Part shown: positions 1 to 8,867 of the stretch, piece after piece
How the letters are laid out: every line of letters starts with the position of its first letter
Position numbering within the stretch: the stretch's first letter is position 1
From: an uncultured Pelagibacteraceae bacterium
GTDB lineage: Bacteria > Pseudomonadota > Alphaproteobacteria > Pelagibacterales > Pelagibacteraceae
Length of the DNA: 64,000 nt
Assembly: GCA_902561765.1 (NCBI GenBank)
Contig: CACEQR010000006.1
Span: forward strand, 1 to 64,000
Reading direction: 5' to 3'
Position numbers and translations under genes: made by a program
The notes under the pieces: model-generated
The model's database searches: none
Told to the model about the DNA's origin: nothing
Seen by the model: only the letters and a program-made list of their open reading frames with translations

Positions 1-733
1 AAATGATTTAGGATTTCCAGATATTGGATTAACAACTCTTCAAGATGTTAGCACAAGATCTTATTTAATTTCTAGAGTAACAAATCTTCCAACAATTGTT
101 GATATTGATACTGGATTTAAGTCATGCAAAGAAACAATTGAGACATTTGAAGAATTTGGAGTTGCTGCCGTTCATTTGGAAGATCAGATTGAGCAGAAAA
201 GATGTGGCCATTTAGATAACAAAGAACTTATCTCAAAAGAAAAAATGGTTGAAAAGATAAAAGAATGTGTGTCCTCAAGAAAAGACAAAAATTTTAAGAT
301 TATAGCAAGATCAGATGCAAAAAGTGTTGAAGGAATTGATAGCATGATTGATAGATGTAAGGCTTATATTGATGCAGGTGCCGAGGTAATATTTCCAGAA
401 GCTTTAGAAGATGAGAAGGAATTTGAATTCGTTAGAAAATCCCTTGATTGTTATCTTTTAGCAAACATGACGGAGTTTGGAAAATCAAAATTACTCAATT
501 ATAAACAACTTGAAGAATTGGGATATAATATTGTTATTTATCCTGTTTCTACTCAAAGATTGGCTATGAAAAATGTTGAGGATGGTTTACGTGCCATTTT
601 TGCTGATGGACATCAAAACAATATTATTGATAAAATGCAAACGCGGAAAAGATTATATGATTTAGTAGAATACGAAAAATATAATGCTTTAGACGAAAAG
701 ATTTATAATTTTAATACAGACGGGCATGAATAA
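1..733 (+). CDS. prpB: 2-methylisocitrate lyase (5' end outside window)
   Basis: Cleaves 2-methylisocitrate to pyruvate and succinate in the 2-methylcitrate cycle of propionyl-CoA disposal. An open frame runs from base 2 without a start codon, giving 243 visible residues; the family is about 290-300 aa, so roughly 50 N-terminal residues lie upstream. The catalytic-loop signature KRCGH (bases 197-211) marks the isocitrate lyase/PEP mutase superfamily, and VDIDTGF fits the metal-binding region. The stop overlaps the next start in a TAATG, so it is translationally coupled to prpC, which favours methylisocitrate lyase over isocitrate lyase. prpD is not in view and may lie upstream. Confidence 0.9.
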   Translation, partial: NDLGFPDIGLTTLQDVSTRSYLISRVTNLPTIVDIDTGFKSCKETIETFEEFGVAAVHLEDQIEQKRCGHLDNKELISKEKMVEKIKECVSSRKDKNFKIIARSDAKSVEGIDSMIDRCKAYIDAGAEVIFPEALEDEKEFEFVRKSLDCYLLANMTEFGKSKLLNYKQLEELGYNIVIYPVSTQRLAMKNVEDGLRAIFADGHQNNIIDKMQTRKRLYDLVEYEKYNALDEKIYNFNTDGHE

Positions 734-1857
734 TGAGTGATGATATCAAAAAAGGGTTATTAGGTATAGTTGTTGACGAAACAGAAGTTTCCAAAGTAAT
801 GCCAGAAATCAATTCTTTGACTTATAGAGGATATGCCGCACAAGATTTATGTGCGAAATGTAAATTTGAAGAGGTCGCTTATCTAATCCTCAATGGTGAA
901 CTGCCAACCAAAAAACAATTAAAAAAATTTGAAAAAGAGGAAAGAAAAGAGAGAAAGCTATCTAAAACATTATTAGATGATATTAAGAAGTTTCCAAAAA
1001 AAGCTCATCCTATGGATGTTGCTAGAACAGCAGTTAGTATTATGGGACTTGAAGACAAAGAAACCAAGGATAATTCACCTAAAGCCAATATGAGGAAAGT
1101 TATGAGAATTTTTGCAAAAATGCCAGTTTCTCTAGCTGCATTTTACAGAGCAAGGAAAGGAAAAAAAATTATTCCACCCAAAAAAAACCTATCTTTTTCA
1201 GAAAATTTTTTTCATATGTGTTTTGGTAAGGTTCCAAACAAAGATATAGTTAAAGCGTTTGATGTATCTTTAATTTTATATGCAGAACACAGTTTTAATG
1301 TTTCAACTTTTACAGCAAGAACAATAACAAGTAGTTTATCTGATATTCATGGTGCAATTACTGGTGCTATAGCAAGTCTAAAAGGACCTCTACATGGCGG
1401 AGCTAACGAAGAAGTAATGCATATGATGAATAAAATAAAAAAACCAGAAAATGCACTTAAATGGATAAATAAAGCTTTAGACGATAAAGATGTTGTTATG
1501 GGTTTTGGCCACAGAGTTTACAAAAGTGGAGATTCAAGAGTTCCTACAATGAGAGAATATTTTGGTAAAGTTGCAAAGATTAAAAAAGACAAAAAGTTTG
1601 AAAAGATTTATGACATTGTAGAAAAAGTAATGATTGATAGAAAAAATATTCATCCAAATGTAGACTATCCTACTGGTCCAACTTACCATTTAATGGGATT
1701 TGATACTGACTTCTTTACACCAATATTTGTAATTTCTAGAATTACTGGTTGGTCAGCTCATATTATTGAGCAACATGCTGCTAATAAACTGATTAGACCT
1801 CTTGCAAGCTACAGAGGTAGTAAACACAGAAAAGTTCTTCAATTAAATCAAAGATAA
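733..1857 (+). CDS. prpC: 2-methylcitrate synthase
   Basis: Condenses propionyl-CoA with oxaloacetate to 2-methylcitrate. The 374-aa protein has the citrate-synthase-fold catalytic triad as His221 (GPLHGGANE), His260 (GFGHRVYK) and Asp311 (NVDYPTGPTYH); the last motif is typical of the short methylcitrate synthases rather than the longer hexameric citrate synthases. It is lysine-rich, as expected for an AT-rich genome. The ATG overlaps the prpB stop by one base. Downstream, a 14-bp AT-only gap separates it from a convergent gene. A side activity with acetyl-CoA is possible, as in other PrpC proteins. Confidence 0.93.
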   Translation: MSDDIKKGLLGIVVDETEVSKVMPEINSLTYRGYAAQDLCAKCKFEEVAYLILNGELPTKKQLKKFEKEERKERKLSKTLLDDIKKFPKKAHPMDVARTAVSIMGLEDKETKDNSPKANMRKVMRIFAKMPVSLAAFYRARKGKKIIPPKKNLSFSENFFHMCFGKVPNKDIVKAFDVSLILYAEHSFNVSTFTARTITSSLSDIHGAITGAIASLKGPLHGGANEEVMHMMNKIKKPENALKWINKALDDKDVVMGFGHRVYKSGDSRVPTMREYFGKVAKIKKDKKFEKIYDIVEKVMIDRKNIHPNVDYPTGPTYHLMGFDTDFFTPIFVISRITGWSAHIIEQHAANKLIRPLASYRGSKHRKVLQLNQR

Positions 1858-1871
1858 TTATAATTATAAAA

Positions 1872-2483
1872 TTATTTTTCGGCAATCATATTTTCTTTAT
1901 CAACTCGTTTCAACCTATAACCGTTTGACGAAAGTATATTTTTAATTTCCTCTAACTTTTCACCTTCAGTAAAAGTATCATCAAAATGTTTGCATTCAAA
2001 AAATATTTTCTCTATTTTAACTTTATTAAAATCGATACTTTTCATAATCTTATACTCACTCCCTTCGACATCAATTTGCAGTTTATCAATACTTTTGATT
2101 AAGTATTTTTTAATTAAATCATCAAATGTTATAAATTCTACATCTCTAACCTCAATATCACTATCTTCAACTCTAAACCTTTTATATCTATGGTCTAATA
2201 TGTGTTTTTTTTTGAATGATCCTATTCCTGTAGCCCAATCTTTCCCTAATTTCCTAACTGACTCTTCTTTGACATAGTAAAATTTGTTTATCTCATTAAT
2301 ATCAGATATTGCTTTATTGCAATACATCACATTATGAAATGAACTCGTATTAAGTTTAAGTTTATTGAAATTATATTGAACTGGTTCTATTAATAAGCAG
2401 TTTTTATCACTAAATTTTTTTATTTCATCTAGTAAAAACTCACCAGTATGAGCTCCTATTACAACCAATCCAAAATTGATCAC
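1872..2483 (-). CDS. FkbM-family SAM-dependent methyltransferase
   Basis: Predicted small-molecule or glycan O-methyltransferase of the FkbM family (Methyltransf_21). The 203-aa protein has a glycine-containing SAM loop (VVIGAHTGEFL) at its N terminus, an acidic LLIEP strand that would bind the ribose, and the family motif LQIDVEGSEYKIMK near residues 135-150. The start is GTG. It follows nrdB by 9 bp on the same strand and so is probably read through from the nrd promoter, although no functional link to deoxynucleotide synthesis is evident. The substrate cannot be told from sequence. Confidence 0.8.
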   Translation of the reverse strand: MINFGLVVIGAHTGEFLLDEIKKFSDKNCLLIEPVQYNFNKLKLNTSSFHNVMYCNKAISDINEINKFYYVKEESVRKLGKDWATGIGSFKKKHILDHRYKRFRVEDSDIEVRDVEFITFDDLIKKYLIKSIDKLQIDVEGSEYKIMKSIDFNKVKIEKIFFECKHFDDTFTEGEKLEEIKNILSSNGYRLKRVDKENMIAEK

Positions 2484-2492
2484 TTATAATTA

Positions 2493-3500
2493 TTAACTGA
2501 ACGCCTCTGTCCAAGACCCTCTTGTAGATGCTTTAGAATATTCTGTTGCTCTACCTTCAAAGAAGTTCATGTGTTCTACAGCATTTAACATAGTATCGAG
2601 CCATGTTAATGGATTTTTTTGAACATTGTAAATCGGGTCTAAACCAAGTTGGTCTAGTCTTCTGTTAGCTATAAATCTAATATATTCTTTAACTTCTTTC
2701 GCTGTTAAACCTTCCATGGGTCCCATTTCAAATGCTAAATCAATAAAAGAATCTTCATGCTCGACGATAGTTCTGCAGGCTTCATAAAGTTCTTTTTTTA
2801 GTTTTGGTGTCCATATCTCAGGGTTTTCTTTAATAAATTCCTTAAAGATTCTTATCATTGAATTACAGTGAAGCGTTTCATCTCTTACTGACCACGTAAC
2901 AATCTGGCCCATACCTTTCATCTTATTGTGTCTTGGGAAGTTAAGTAAGATTGCAAAACTTGCAAATAATTGCAAACCTTCTGTGAATGCACTAAATACT
3001 GCAACAGTTTTTGCAATATCTTCTTTTGAATTTACGTTGAAACCTTGCATATAATCATATTTATCTTTCATCTCTTTATATTTCATGAAAGCCGAGTATT
3101 CAGACTCTGGCATTCCAATTGTATCTAGTAGATGTGAATAAGCTGCTACGTGAACAGTTTCCATGGATGCAAAAGCAGTCATCATCATTAAAACTTCTGT
3201 TGGTTTAAATACAGTTGTGTAGTGCCTTAGATAACAATTGTTAACTTCAACGTCAGCTTGGGTAAAAAATCTGAAAATTTGAGTTAATAAATTTTTTTCT
3301 GGTTGTGATAAATTTTTTTGCCAATCTCTTACATCGTCTCCTAATGGCACCTCTTCAGGAAGCCAATGGATCCTCTGTTGAGTTAGCCATGCATCATAAC
3401 ACCACGGATATCTAAAAGGTTTATAAACTGGGTTCTCAACTAATAAACCCATTTTTTTTGGCTGAATTATTTCTTTATTAATTTTTTCTGCTACTGACAC
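2493..3500 (-). CDS. nrdB: Ribonucleotide reductase class I, beta (radical) subunit
   Basis: Holds the diiron-tyrosyl radical used by NrdA to make deoxynucleotides. Conserved metal and radical residues are visible: Asp in TQADVEVN and the EtvHvaaY motif, giving Glu114, His117 and Tyr121 when counted from the start chosen here. A GTG at 3509 also opens the frame, but the Shine-Dalgarno GAGGAG abuts it. The same GAGGAG lies 8 nt before the GTG at 3500, so 3500 is preferred (335 aa, starting MSVAEK). It overlaps the end of nrdA by 10 bp, indicating translational coupling. There is no ATP-cone extension at either end. Confidence 0.94.
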   Translation of the reverse strand: MSVAEKINKEIIQPKKMGLLVENPVYKPFRYPWCYDAWLTQQRIHWLPEEVPLGDDVRDWQKNLSQPEKNLLTQIFRFFTQADVEVNNCYLRHYTTVFKPTEVLMMMTAFASMETVHVAAYSHLLDTIGMPESEYSAFMKYKEMKDKYDYMQGFNVNSKEDIAKTVAVFSAFTEGLQLFASFAILLNFPRHNKMKGMGQIVTWSVRDETLHCNSMIRIFKEFIKENPEIWTPKLKKELYEACRTIVEHEDSFIDLAFEMGPMEGLTAKEVKEYIRFIANRRLDQLGLDPIYNVQKNPLTWLDTMLNAVEHMNFFEGRATEYSKASTRGSWTEAFS

Positions 3501-5428
3501 GATAAACACTCCTCATAATCTTGTTGGTTATTGTTTTCTTCTTTTGATTTATAAACGTTTGCCGCAATGTCGGTTGAATTTGCATCATTAACATTTTCAG
3601 CACGTTGTATTGATTTAGACCTACAGTAATAGAGACTTTTCAAACCTTTCTTCCATGCTTGGAAATGGATTTGATGTAAGTCTCTTTTGTGGACATCCGC
3701 AGGTAAAAATAAGTTAATAGATTGAGCTTGGGAAATGTGAGGCGTTCTATCAGCACTCAAATCCACAAGCCATCTTTGATCTAACTCAAATGCTGTTTTA
3801 AAAACATCTTTTTCATCTTGAGTCAAAAAGTCTAAATGTGAAACAGATCCTTGGTTAGTTGTAATACTTGACCAAACTTCATCTGTGTCTTTTCCATGTT
3901 TTTCAAGTAATTTTCTTAGATATTTGTTACGCACATTAAAAGATCCTGAAAGAGTTTTATGTGTGAAACTATTTGCAGCAATTGGCTCAACTCCAGGTGA
4001 AGTTCCACCACATATAATAGATATAGATGCAGTAGGAGCTATTGCTGTTTTATTTGAAAATCTTTCCATAATTCCATAATCTGCAGCATCTGGACATGGT
4101 CCTCTCTCTTCTGCTAAGTCTTTAGATGCTTTATCCACATTTTTATGAATATGTTCAAAAATCTTTTTATTCCAAGCTTTACTCATAACAGATTCGATTG
4201 GGATCATTTTCTTTTGATAATATGAATGTAGTCCCATTACACCTAACCCTACACTTCTTTCTCTCATTGCTGAATAGGTTGCATCACTAAATTGCTCAGG
4301 TGCATTATCTATGAAGTCAGTCATAACGTTATCTAGAAACCTCATGACATCTTCTATAAAGTTTTCATCATCTTTCCACTCATCGTACTTTTCAACATTT
4401 AATGATGATAAACAACATACAGCAGTTCTATCTCTTCCATCTTTGTCAATTCCTGTTGGAAGTGTAATCTCACTGCAAAGATTTGATGTTTTAACATTAA
4501 GACCAGCAAGTTTGTGGTGTTGAGGAATTTGTCTATTAACAGTATCAATAAAAACAATATAAGGTTCACCTGTTTCAATTCTAGCTGTTAGTAATCTTAT
4601 CCATAAATTTCTTGCAGAAACTGTTGCTTGAACTGCACCATCTTTTGGACTTTTAAGTCCCCATTGTTCATCCATTTCAACAGCTCTCATAAATGCATCT
4701 GAAACTAAAACACCATGATGAAGATTTAATGATTTTCTATTTGGGTCTCCTCCAGTCGGTCTCCTCATTTCAATAAATTCCTCAATTTCTGGATGATCAA
4801 TTGGAATATAACAGGCTGCGGAGCCTCTTCTTAAAGAACCTTGGCTAATTGCCATTGTTAGAGAATCCATTACTTTAATAAAAGGAATTATTCCTGAAGT
4901 TTTTCCAACTCTTCCTATTTTTTCTCCTATTGATCTAAGATTGCCCCAATAACTTCCTATGCCACCACCTCTTGCAGCAAGCCAAACATTCTCACTCCAT
5001 AAGTCAAGAATACCATTAAGGCTATCGCTAGCTTCATTTAAAAAACAAGATATTGGCAGTCCTCTAGTTGTTCCTCCGTTTGATAAAACTGGAGTTGCAG
5101 GCATAAACCATAAATTACTAATATAGTTATAAAGTCTTTGCGCATGTAAATTGTCATCTGCATAATGACTAGCAACTCTTGCAAATAAATCTTGAAAAGA
5201 TTCGTTTGCGCCTAAATATCTATCTTTAAGAGTAGCTTTCCCAAAATCAGTTAGGTTATCATCTTTGCTTCTATCAATTTTGATCGTTATGCCCTTTGAA
5301 TTTTGAAATAATTCTGTTTCACTATTTAGAGAAAATAAATCTAACCTTTTATCTTTAGAATTTTGATTCACATCTGGTGTATAATCGGAGACAGCTTTCC
5401 TAATAGCTTGTGATAAAATCTTGTTCAT
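3491..5428 (-). CDS. nrdA: Ribonucleotide reductase class I, alpha (catalytic) subunit
   Basis: Reduces ribonucleoside diphosphates with its partner NrdB. Key motifs are SNLCSEITLPT (the catalytic NxCxE loop), the CCLSSLN segment, the radical-transfer tyrosine region near YYCRSKS, and a C-terminal ECLSCQ redox cysteine pair that takes electrons from thioredoxin or glutaredoxin. At 645 aa it is about 115 residues shorter than E. coli NrdA, and its N terminus has no recognisable ATP-cone, so the dATP activity switch appears absent. A strong Shine-Dalgarno AAGGAG lies 5 nt before the ATG. Transcription is probably controlled by NrdR boxes upstream. Confidence 0.95.
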   Translation of the reverse strand: MNKILSQAIRKAVSDYTPDVNQNSKDKRLDLFSLNSETELFQNSKGITIKIDRSKDDNLTDFGKATLKDRYLGANESFQDLFARVASHYADDNLHAQRLYNYISNLWFMPATPVLSNGGTTRGLPISCFLNEASDSLNGILDLWSENVWLAARGGGIGSYWGNLRSIGEKIGRVGKTSGIIPFIKVMDSLTMAISQGSLRRGSAACYIPIDHPEIEEFIEMRRPTGGDPNRKSLNLHHGVLVSDAFMRAVEMDEQWGLKSPKDGAVQATVSARNLWIRLLTARIETGEPYIVFIDTVNRQIPQHHKLAGLNVKTSNLCSEITLPTGIDKDGRDRTAVCCLSSLNVEKYDEWKDDENFIEDVMRFLDNVMTDFIDNAPEQFSDATYSAMRERSVGLGVMGLHSYYQKKMIPIESVMSKAWNKKIFEHIHKNVDKASKDLAEERGPCPDAADYGIMERFSNKTAIAPTASISIICGGTSPGVEPIAANSFTHKTLSGSFNVRNKYLRKLLEKHGKDTDEVWSSITTNQGSVSHLDFLTQDEKDVFKTAFELDQRWLVDLSADRTPHISQAQSINLFLPADVHKRDLHQIHFQAWKKGLKSLYYCRSKSIQRAENVNDANSTDIAANVYKSKEENNNQQDYEECLSCQ

Positions 5429-5458
5429 TTAGCTCCTTTTTTGTACTATACTTAATTT

Positions 5459-5486
5459 ATTATAACAACTAGATGTTGTATGACAA
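5459..5486 (-). promoter_or_regulatory. Predicted sigma-70 promoter of nrdA
   Basis: On the minus strand a perfect -10 TATAAT (5459-5464) is separated by 16 bp from a -35 TTGTCA (5481-5486, five of six consensus bases). It lies 31 bp before the nrdA start codon. One NrdR-like box fills the spacer exactly. Confidence 0.7.
5466..5481. promoter_or_regulatory. Candidate NrdR box 1
   Basis: The 16-bp site CAACTAGATGTTGTAT matches the core of the published NrdR consensus (acaCwAtATaTwGtgt) at most positions, including C4, A6, A8, T9, T11 and G13. It lies between the -35 and -10 of the nrdA promoter. Its centre is 31 bp from that of the second box. Confidence 0.6.
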
Positions 5487-5496
5487 TTTGGTAATT

Positions 5497-5512
5497 ACAC
5501 TATATAACCAAC
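5497..5512. promoter_or_regulatory. Candidate NrdR box 2
   Basis: The site ACACTATATAACCAAC matches the first ten consensus positions perfectly but its second half is degenerate. A 15-bp linker separates it from box 1, the spacing typical of the tandem NrdR boxes that bind cooperatively on one face of the helix. It lies just upstream of the -35 element. Confidence 0.5.
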
Positions 5513-5587
5513 AAATCAATAGAACATTTATAGAACTTATAAAAAAGATTATCAATAGAAAAATAAAGAAAATATAAAAATATCAAC

Positions 5588-7042
5588 ATGGAAAATTCAA
5601 TAAAAATTGATCCTTTTGGCTTTAGAGAGTACGACGCCCGATGGTTGTATCCTGATGATATCAATTTAGAAGGTGTGACAAATTTGGGGAAAGGTTTAGG
5701 AACCCAAGTAATTAGTCACACAAACAAAAAAAATCCAAGAATCGTTGTTGGTCATGATTACAGATCTTATAGTGAAGAAATAAAAACAGCACTTAAAAAA
5801 GGTCTCATATCAACTGGTTGTTATGTTGAAGACATAGGGTTGTCTTTGTCACCTATGGTTTATTTTGCACAATTTAATTTAGAAAGTGATGCAGTAGCAA
5901 TGGTAACAGCAAGTCATAATGAAAACGGATGGACTGGTGTAAAAATGGGAATTAAAAAAGGATTAACTCATGCTCCAGAGGAAATGAAAGAGCTAAAAGA
6001 AATAACATTAAATAATAAATTTATTGAAGGAGTTGGTAATGAGAAAGAAATAAATAATTTTCAAAGTATTTATAAAGATGATCTAATAAATAAAAATAAA
6101 ATTAATAAAAAAATAAAAGCCGTCGTTGCTTGCGGAAATGGAACAGCAGGAATATTTGCACCAGATATATTAAGAGGCGTTGGTTGTGAGGTTATAGAGT
6201 TAGATTGTAACTTAGATTATACATTTCCTAAATATAATCCAAATCCAGAAGATCTAGAGATGCTTCATGCCATCAGCAAATGTGTCTTGGAAAATAACGC
6301 TGATATAGGTTTTGGCTTTGATGGTGATGGTGATCGTGTTGGAGTTATTGATGATAAGGGAAATGAAATATTCTCAGATAAAATAGGTCTATTAATAGCT
6401 AGAAATTTATCTAGTACTCATAAAAATTCTAAATTTATAGTCGATGTAAAATCAACTGGATTATATTCAACTGATGAAATTTTAAAAAATAACTCTTGTG
6501 AAACTTTATATTGGAAAACAGGACATTCTCATATTAAAAGAAAAGTAAATCAAGAACAGGCCCTCGCAGGTTTTGAAAAAAGTGGACATTTCTTTTTTAA
6601 TCAACCTTTAGGTTACGGATACGACGATGGAATAAATTCAGCAATACAAGTTTGTCATTTACTAGATAACAATAATAAAAAAATGAATGAGATAATCAAT
6701 GAACTACCTAACACTTATCAATCTCCAACAATGGCTCCATTTTGTAAAGATAATGAAAAATATAAAGTTGTTGATGATTTAATTAAACAGATAGAAGGTT
6801 TAAAAACAAATAATATTAAAATTGATAATCAAAAAATTGAAAAAATTCTTACAGTAAATGGAATAAGATTTACTTTTAATGATGGTTCCTGGGGTTTAAT
6901 AAGAGCTTCGTCAAATAAGCCTTCATTAGTAGTTGTAATTGAGAGCCCTACATCAAATGAGAGAAAGAAAAAAATCTTCAATTTCATTGATGATTTACTT
7001 CAAAAAACTGGTAAAATTGGTGAATACGATCAGAAGATTTAA
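5588..7042 (+). CDS. Phosphomannomutase / phosphoglucomutase
   Basis: Alpha-D-phosphohexomutase that interconverts hexose 1- and 6-phosphates, feeding nucleotide-sugar and envelope glycan synthesis. The 484-aa protein shows the four-domain order: phosphoserine loop TASHNENGWTG near residue 106, metal-binding loop GFDGDGDRVG near residue 242, sugar-binding loop FEKSGHF near residue 333, and a C-terminal phosphate-binding RASSNKPSL segment. AlgC-type bifunctional PMM/PGM is the closest description, but the sugar preference is not provable from sequence. It diverges from nrdA across 159 bp and ends against the TSUP gene with no gap. Confidence 0.9.
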   Translation: MENSIKIDPFGFREYDARWLYPDDINLEGVTNLGKGLGTQVISHTNKKNPRIVVGHDYRSYSEEIKTALKKGLISTGCYVEDIGLSLSPMVYFAQFNLESDAVAMVTASHNENGWTGVKMGIKKGLTHAPEEMKELKEITLNNKFIEGVGNEKEINNFQSIYKDDLINKNKINKKIKAVVACGNGTAGIFAPDILRGVGCEVIELDCNLDYTFPKYNPNPEDLEMLHAISKCVLENNADIGFGFDGDGDRVGVIDDKGNEIFSDKIGLLIARNLSSTHKNSKFIVDVKSTGLYSTDEILKNNSCETLYWKTGHSHIKRKVNQEQALAGFEKSGHFFFNQPLGYGYDDGINSAIQVCHLLDNNNKKMNEIINELPNTYQSPTMAPFCKDNEKYKVVDDLIKQIEGLKTNNIKIDNQKIEKILTVNGIRFTFNDGSWGLIRASSNKPSLVVVIESPTSNERKKKIFNFIDDLLQKTGKIGEYDQKI

Positions 7043-7873
7043 TTAAAAATCTAAAAACCTTATTAAAAATAGAGTTCCTATAACGTATAAAAATACTCCA
7101 AACATCCTCTGAGTTTTATTTTTATCAGTAGTATGAACCATGTTTGCACCAATACGTGCCATAAAAGATGTTATTGGAATAAATATAAGAAAAGCAGGTA
7201 TATTTACAAAGCCAAGGCTTAAAGGAAGTTTTGCATTCAGTAAAAATCCAGAAGTTAAAAAACCAATAGAACCTATAGAAGCTATAACAAATCCTATGGC
7301 AGCTGAACTCCCTATTGCTCTACTAATTGGATATCCAAAATATCTTAATATTGGAACATTCATCATTGCTCCAGTAATTCCCATAGGTGCAGAAATAAAA
7401 CCAGACAAAAAACCAAAAGTTGCTCTTGGAAAAAACTTAAATTTTTTATTTTTTCTTAATTCCTGTTTAACTATTAATAAATATCCACCAAAAAAATAGA
7501 CAACAACAGCAAAAAACAAAACTAAAGACTTTGTATTTAATAATGCTGCCATGTATGTGCCAAACAAGACTCCAAATATTACAAACAGACCATAAGTTTT
7601 TAAAATATTTATATCTACGGCTTTATGTTTTCTGTGAGTCATTACTGAAACAAAAGATGTAAAAATTGTTATAGAAAAAGCTGTACCAACTGATAGATGC
7701 ATTAAATACGATTTATCAACATCTGCAGTTTCAAAAATAAAAAAAAGCACTGGAACCGAAATCAAACCACCACCAATTCCAAAATATCCAGCAAAAAAAC
7801 CAACCGGGAATGCAGTTACTATCATTAATAAAATTAGTATGTAGTACTGATTTGAAAGAATTGTATTAATCAA
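7043..7873 (-). CDS. TSUP (TauE/SafE) family membrane carrier
   Basis: Inner-membrane anion or organic-acid carrier of 276 aa with about eight hydrophobic segments and the duplicated family glycine motif (FAGYFGIGGGLISVP near residue 30; a degenerate SAPMGITGAMMNVP near residue 160). Family members export sulfite, sulfoacetate or related organic anions, but the substrate here is unknown. It overlaps dusA by 8 bp and closes the operon with the TRAP transporter and malonyl-CoA decarboxylase, so it may move a product or substrate of that module. Confidence 0.85.
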   Translation of the reverse strand: MINTILSNQYYILILLMIVTAFPVGFFAGYFGIGGGLISVPVLFFIFETADVDKSYLMHLSVGTAFSITIFTSFVSVMTHRKHKAVDINILKTYGLFVIFGVLFGTYMAALLNTKSLVLFFAVVVYFFGGYLLIVKQELRKNKKFKFFPRATFGFLSGFISAPMGITGAMMNVPILRYFGYPISRAIGSSAAIGFVIASIGSIGFLTSGFLLNAKLPLSLGFVNIPAFLIFIPITSFMARIGANMVHTTDKNKTQRMFGVFLYVIGTLFLIRFLDF

Positions 7874-8867
7874 TTCGACCTGCCGAATGTAATTTAGGAG
7901 AAAGTTTTACTTTATCCATAATATGGTCAATTTTTTTTACATCCGCATCTCTTACACACATATTTTCACTTAAATATCTTTTCCAATGACTTGAACCAGT
8001 TTTACCATGAAATAAACCAAGAGTATGCCTCATTACCTGATTTACTCTAGTACCTTTTTTAACTTCAGCTTTAACATAGTCAATTAATTCTTCTATAATT
8101 TCTTCTCTATCCCTAATATCATGATTGTCAAATATTTCATTTTCAATTTCTGCTAAAAGATATGGAGAATGATAAACTGACCTGCCAATCATAACTCCAT
8201 CAACTTTATCTAAATGATTTTTAACCTGATCTGTTGATGTAATCCCTCCATTAATTATGATTTCTAAATCTTTAAAATCTTTTTTTAGTTTGTAAACATA
8301 GTCATACTTTAAAGGAGGTATATTAAGATTTTGTTTTGGTGTAAATTTTCCTAACATTGCTTTTCTTGCATGAATAATAAAAGTCTTAACACCGGTTGAT
8401 TTAAGAGTATTTATAAAATTATAAAAATGTTCATAATTCTCAACATCATCGTATCCAATTCTTGTCTTAACAGTTACAGGTAGCGATGTAGAATTTATCA
8501 TTTCTGATAAACAATCTGCCACAAGATTTGGTTCTTTAATTAAACAAGCCCCAAATTTATTTTTTTGGACTTTTTTACTAGGACATCCTAAGTTTAAATT
8601 TATTTCATTATAACCAAATTCTTCACCAATTTTTGCTGAATTTGCTAATAATTTTGGAGTAGATCCACCTAATTGAAGAGCTACAGGCTTTTCTCGAATA
8701 TCAAAAGATAGTAATTTTTGTTTATCACCTCTATCAATTGCCTCTGAAACTATCATCTCTGTATAGAGAAGGACGTTTTTACTTATTAATCTTAAAAAAA
8801 ATCTCTCATGTCTGTCAGTGCAATCCATCATAGGAGCAACTGATACCATTCTGTTAATTTTAGACAT
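7866..8867 (-). CDS. dusA: tRNA-dihydrouridine synthase A
   Basis: FMN enzyme that reduces uridines in the tRNA D-loop using NADPH. The 333-aa TIM-barrel protein begins with the DusA signature SVAPMMDCTDRH, has the catalytic-cysteine loop NLGCPSKKVQ near residue 93, TRIGYDD near residue 136, and the phosphate-binding IINGGI and GVMIGRS strands. Length and motifs fit DusA rather than DusB or DusC. It overlaps both neighbours by 8 bp, so it is embedded in a catabolic and transport operon; this seems a matter of genome packing. Confidence 0.93.
   Translation of the reverse strand: MSKINRMVSVAPMMDCTDRHERFFLRLISKNVLLYTEMIVSEAIDRGDKQKLLSFDIREKPVALQLGGSTPKLLANSAKIGEEFGYNEINLNLGCPSKKVQKNKFGACLIKEPNLVADCLSEMINSTSLPVTVKTRIGYDDVENYEHFYNFINTLKSTGVKTFIIHARKAMLGKFTPKQNLNIPPLKYDYVYKLKKDFKDLEIIINGGITSTDQVKNHLDKVDGVMIGRSVYHSPYLLAEIENEIFDNHDIRDREEIIEELIDYVKAEVKKGTRVNQVMRHTLGLFHGKTGSSHWKRYLSENMCVRDADVKKIDHIMDKVKLSPKLHSAGRID

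Noticed and set aside
1858-1871. AT-rich repeat between prpC and the FkbM gene as a bidirectional terminator
   Set aside because: Only short TAATTATAA repeats are present, with no clear stem-loop of useful stability.
1990-2277. Plus-strand open frame opposite the FkbM methyltransferase gene
   Set aside because: Low-complexity Ile/Leu/Ser-rich translation with no motif, fully antisense to a gene with recognisable family motifs.
5588-7042. Calling the phosphohexomutase GlmM
   Set aside because: The sugar-binding loop FEKSGHF and the length of 484 aa fit PMM/PGM better than the shorter GlmM.
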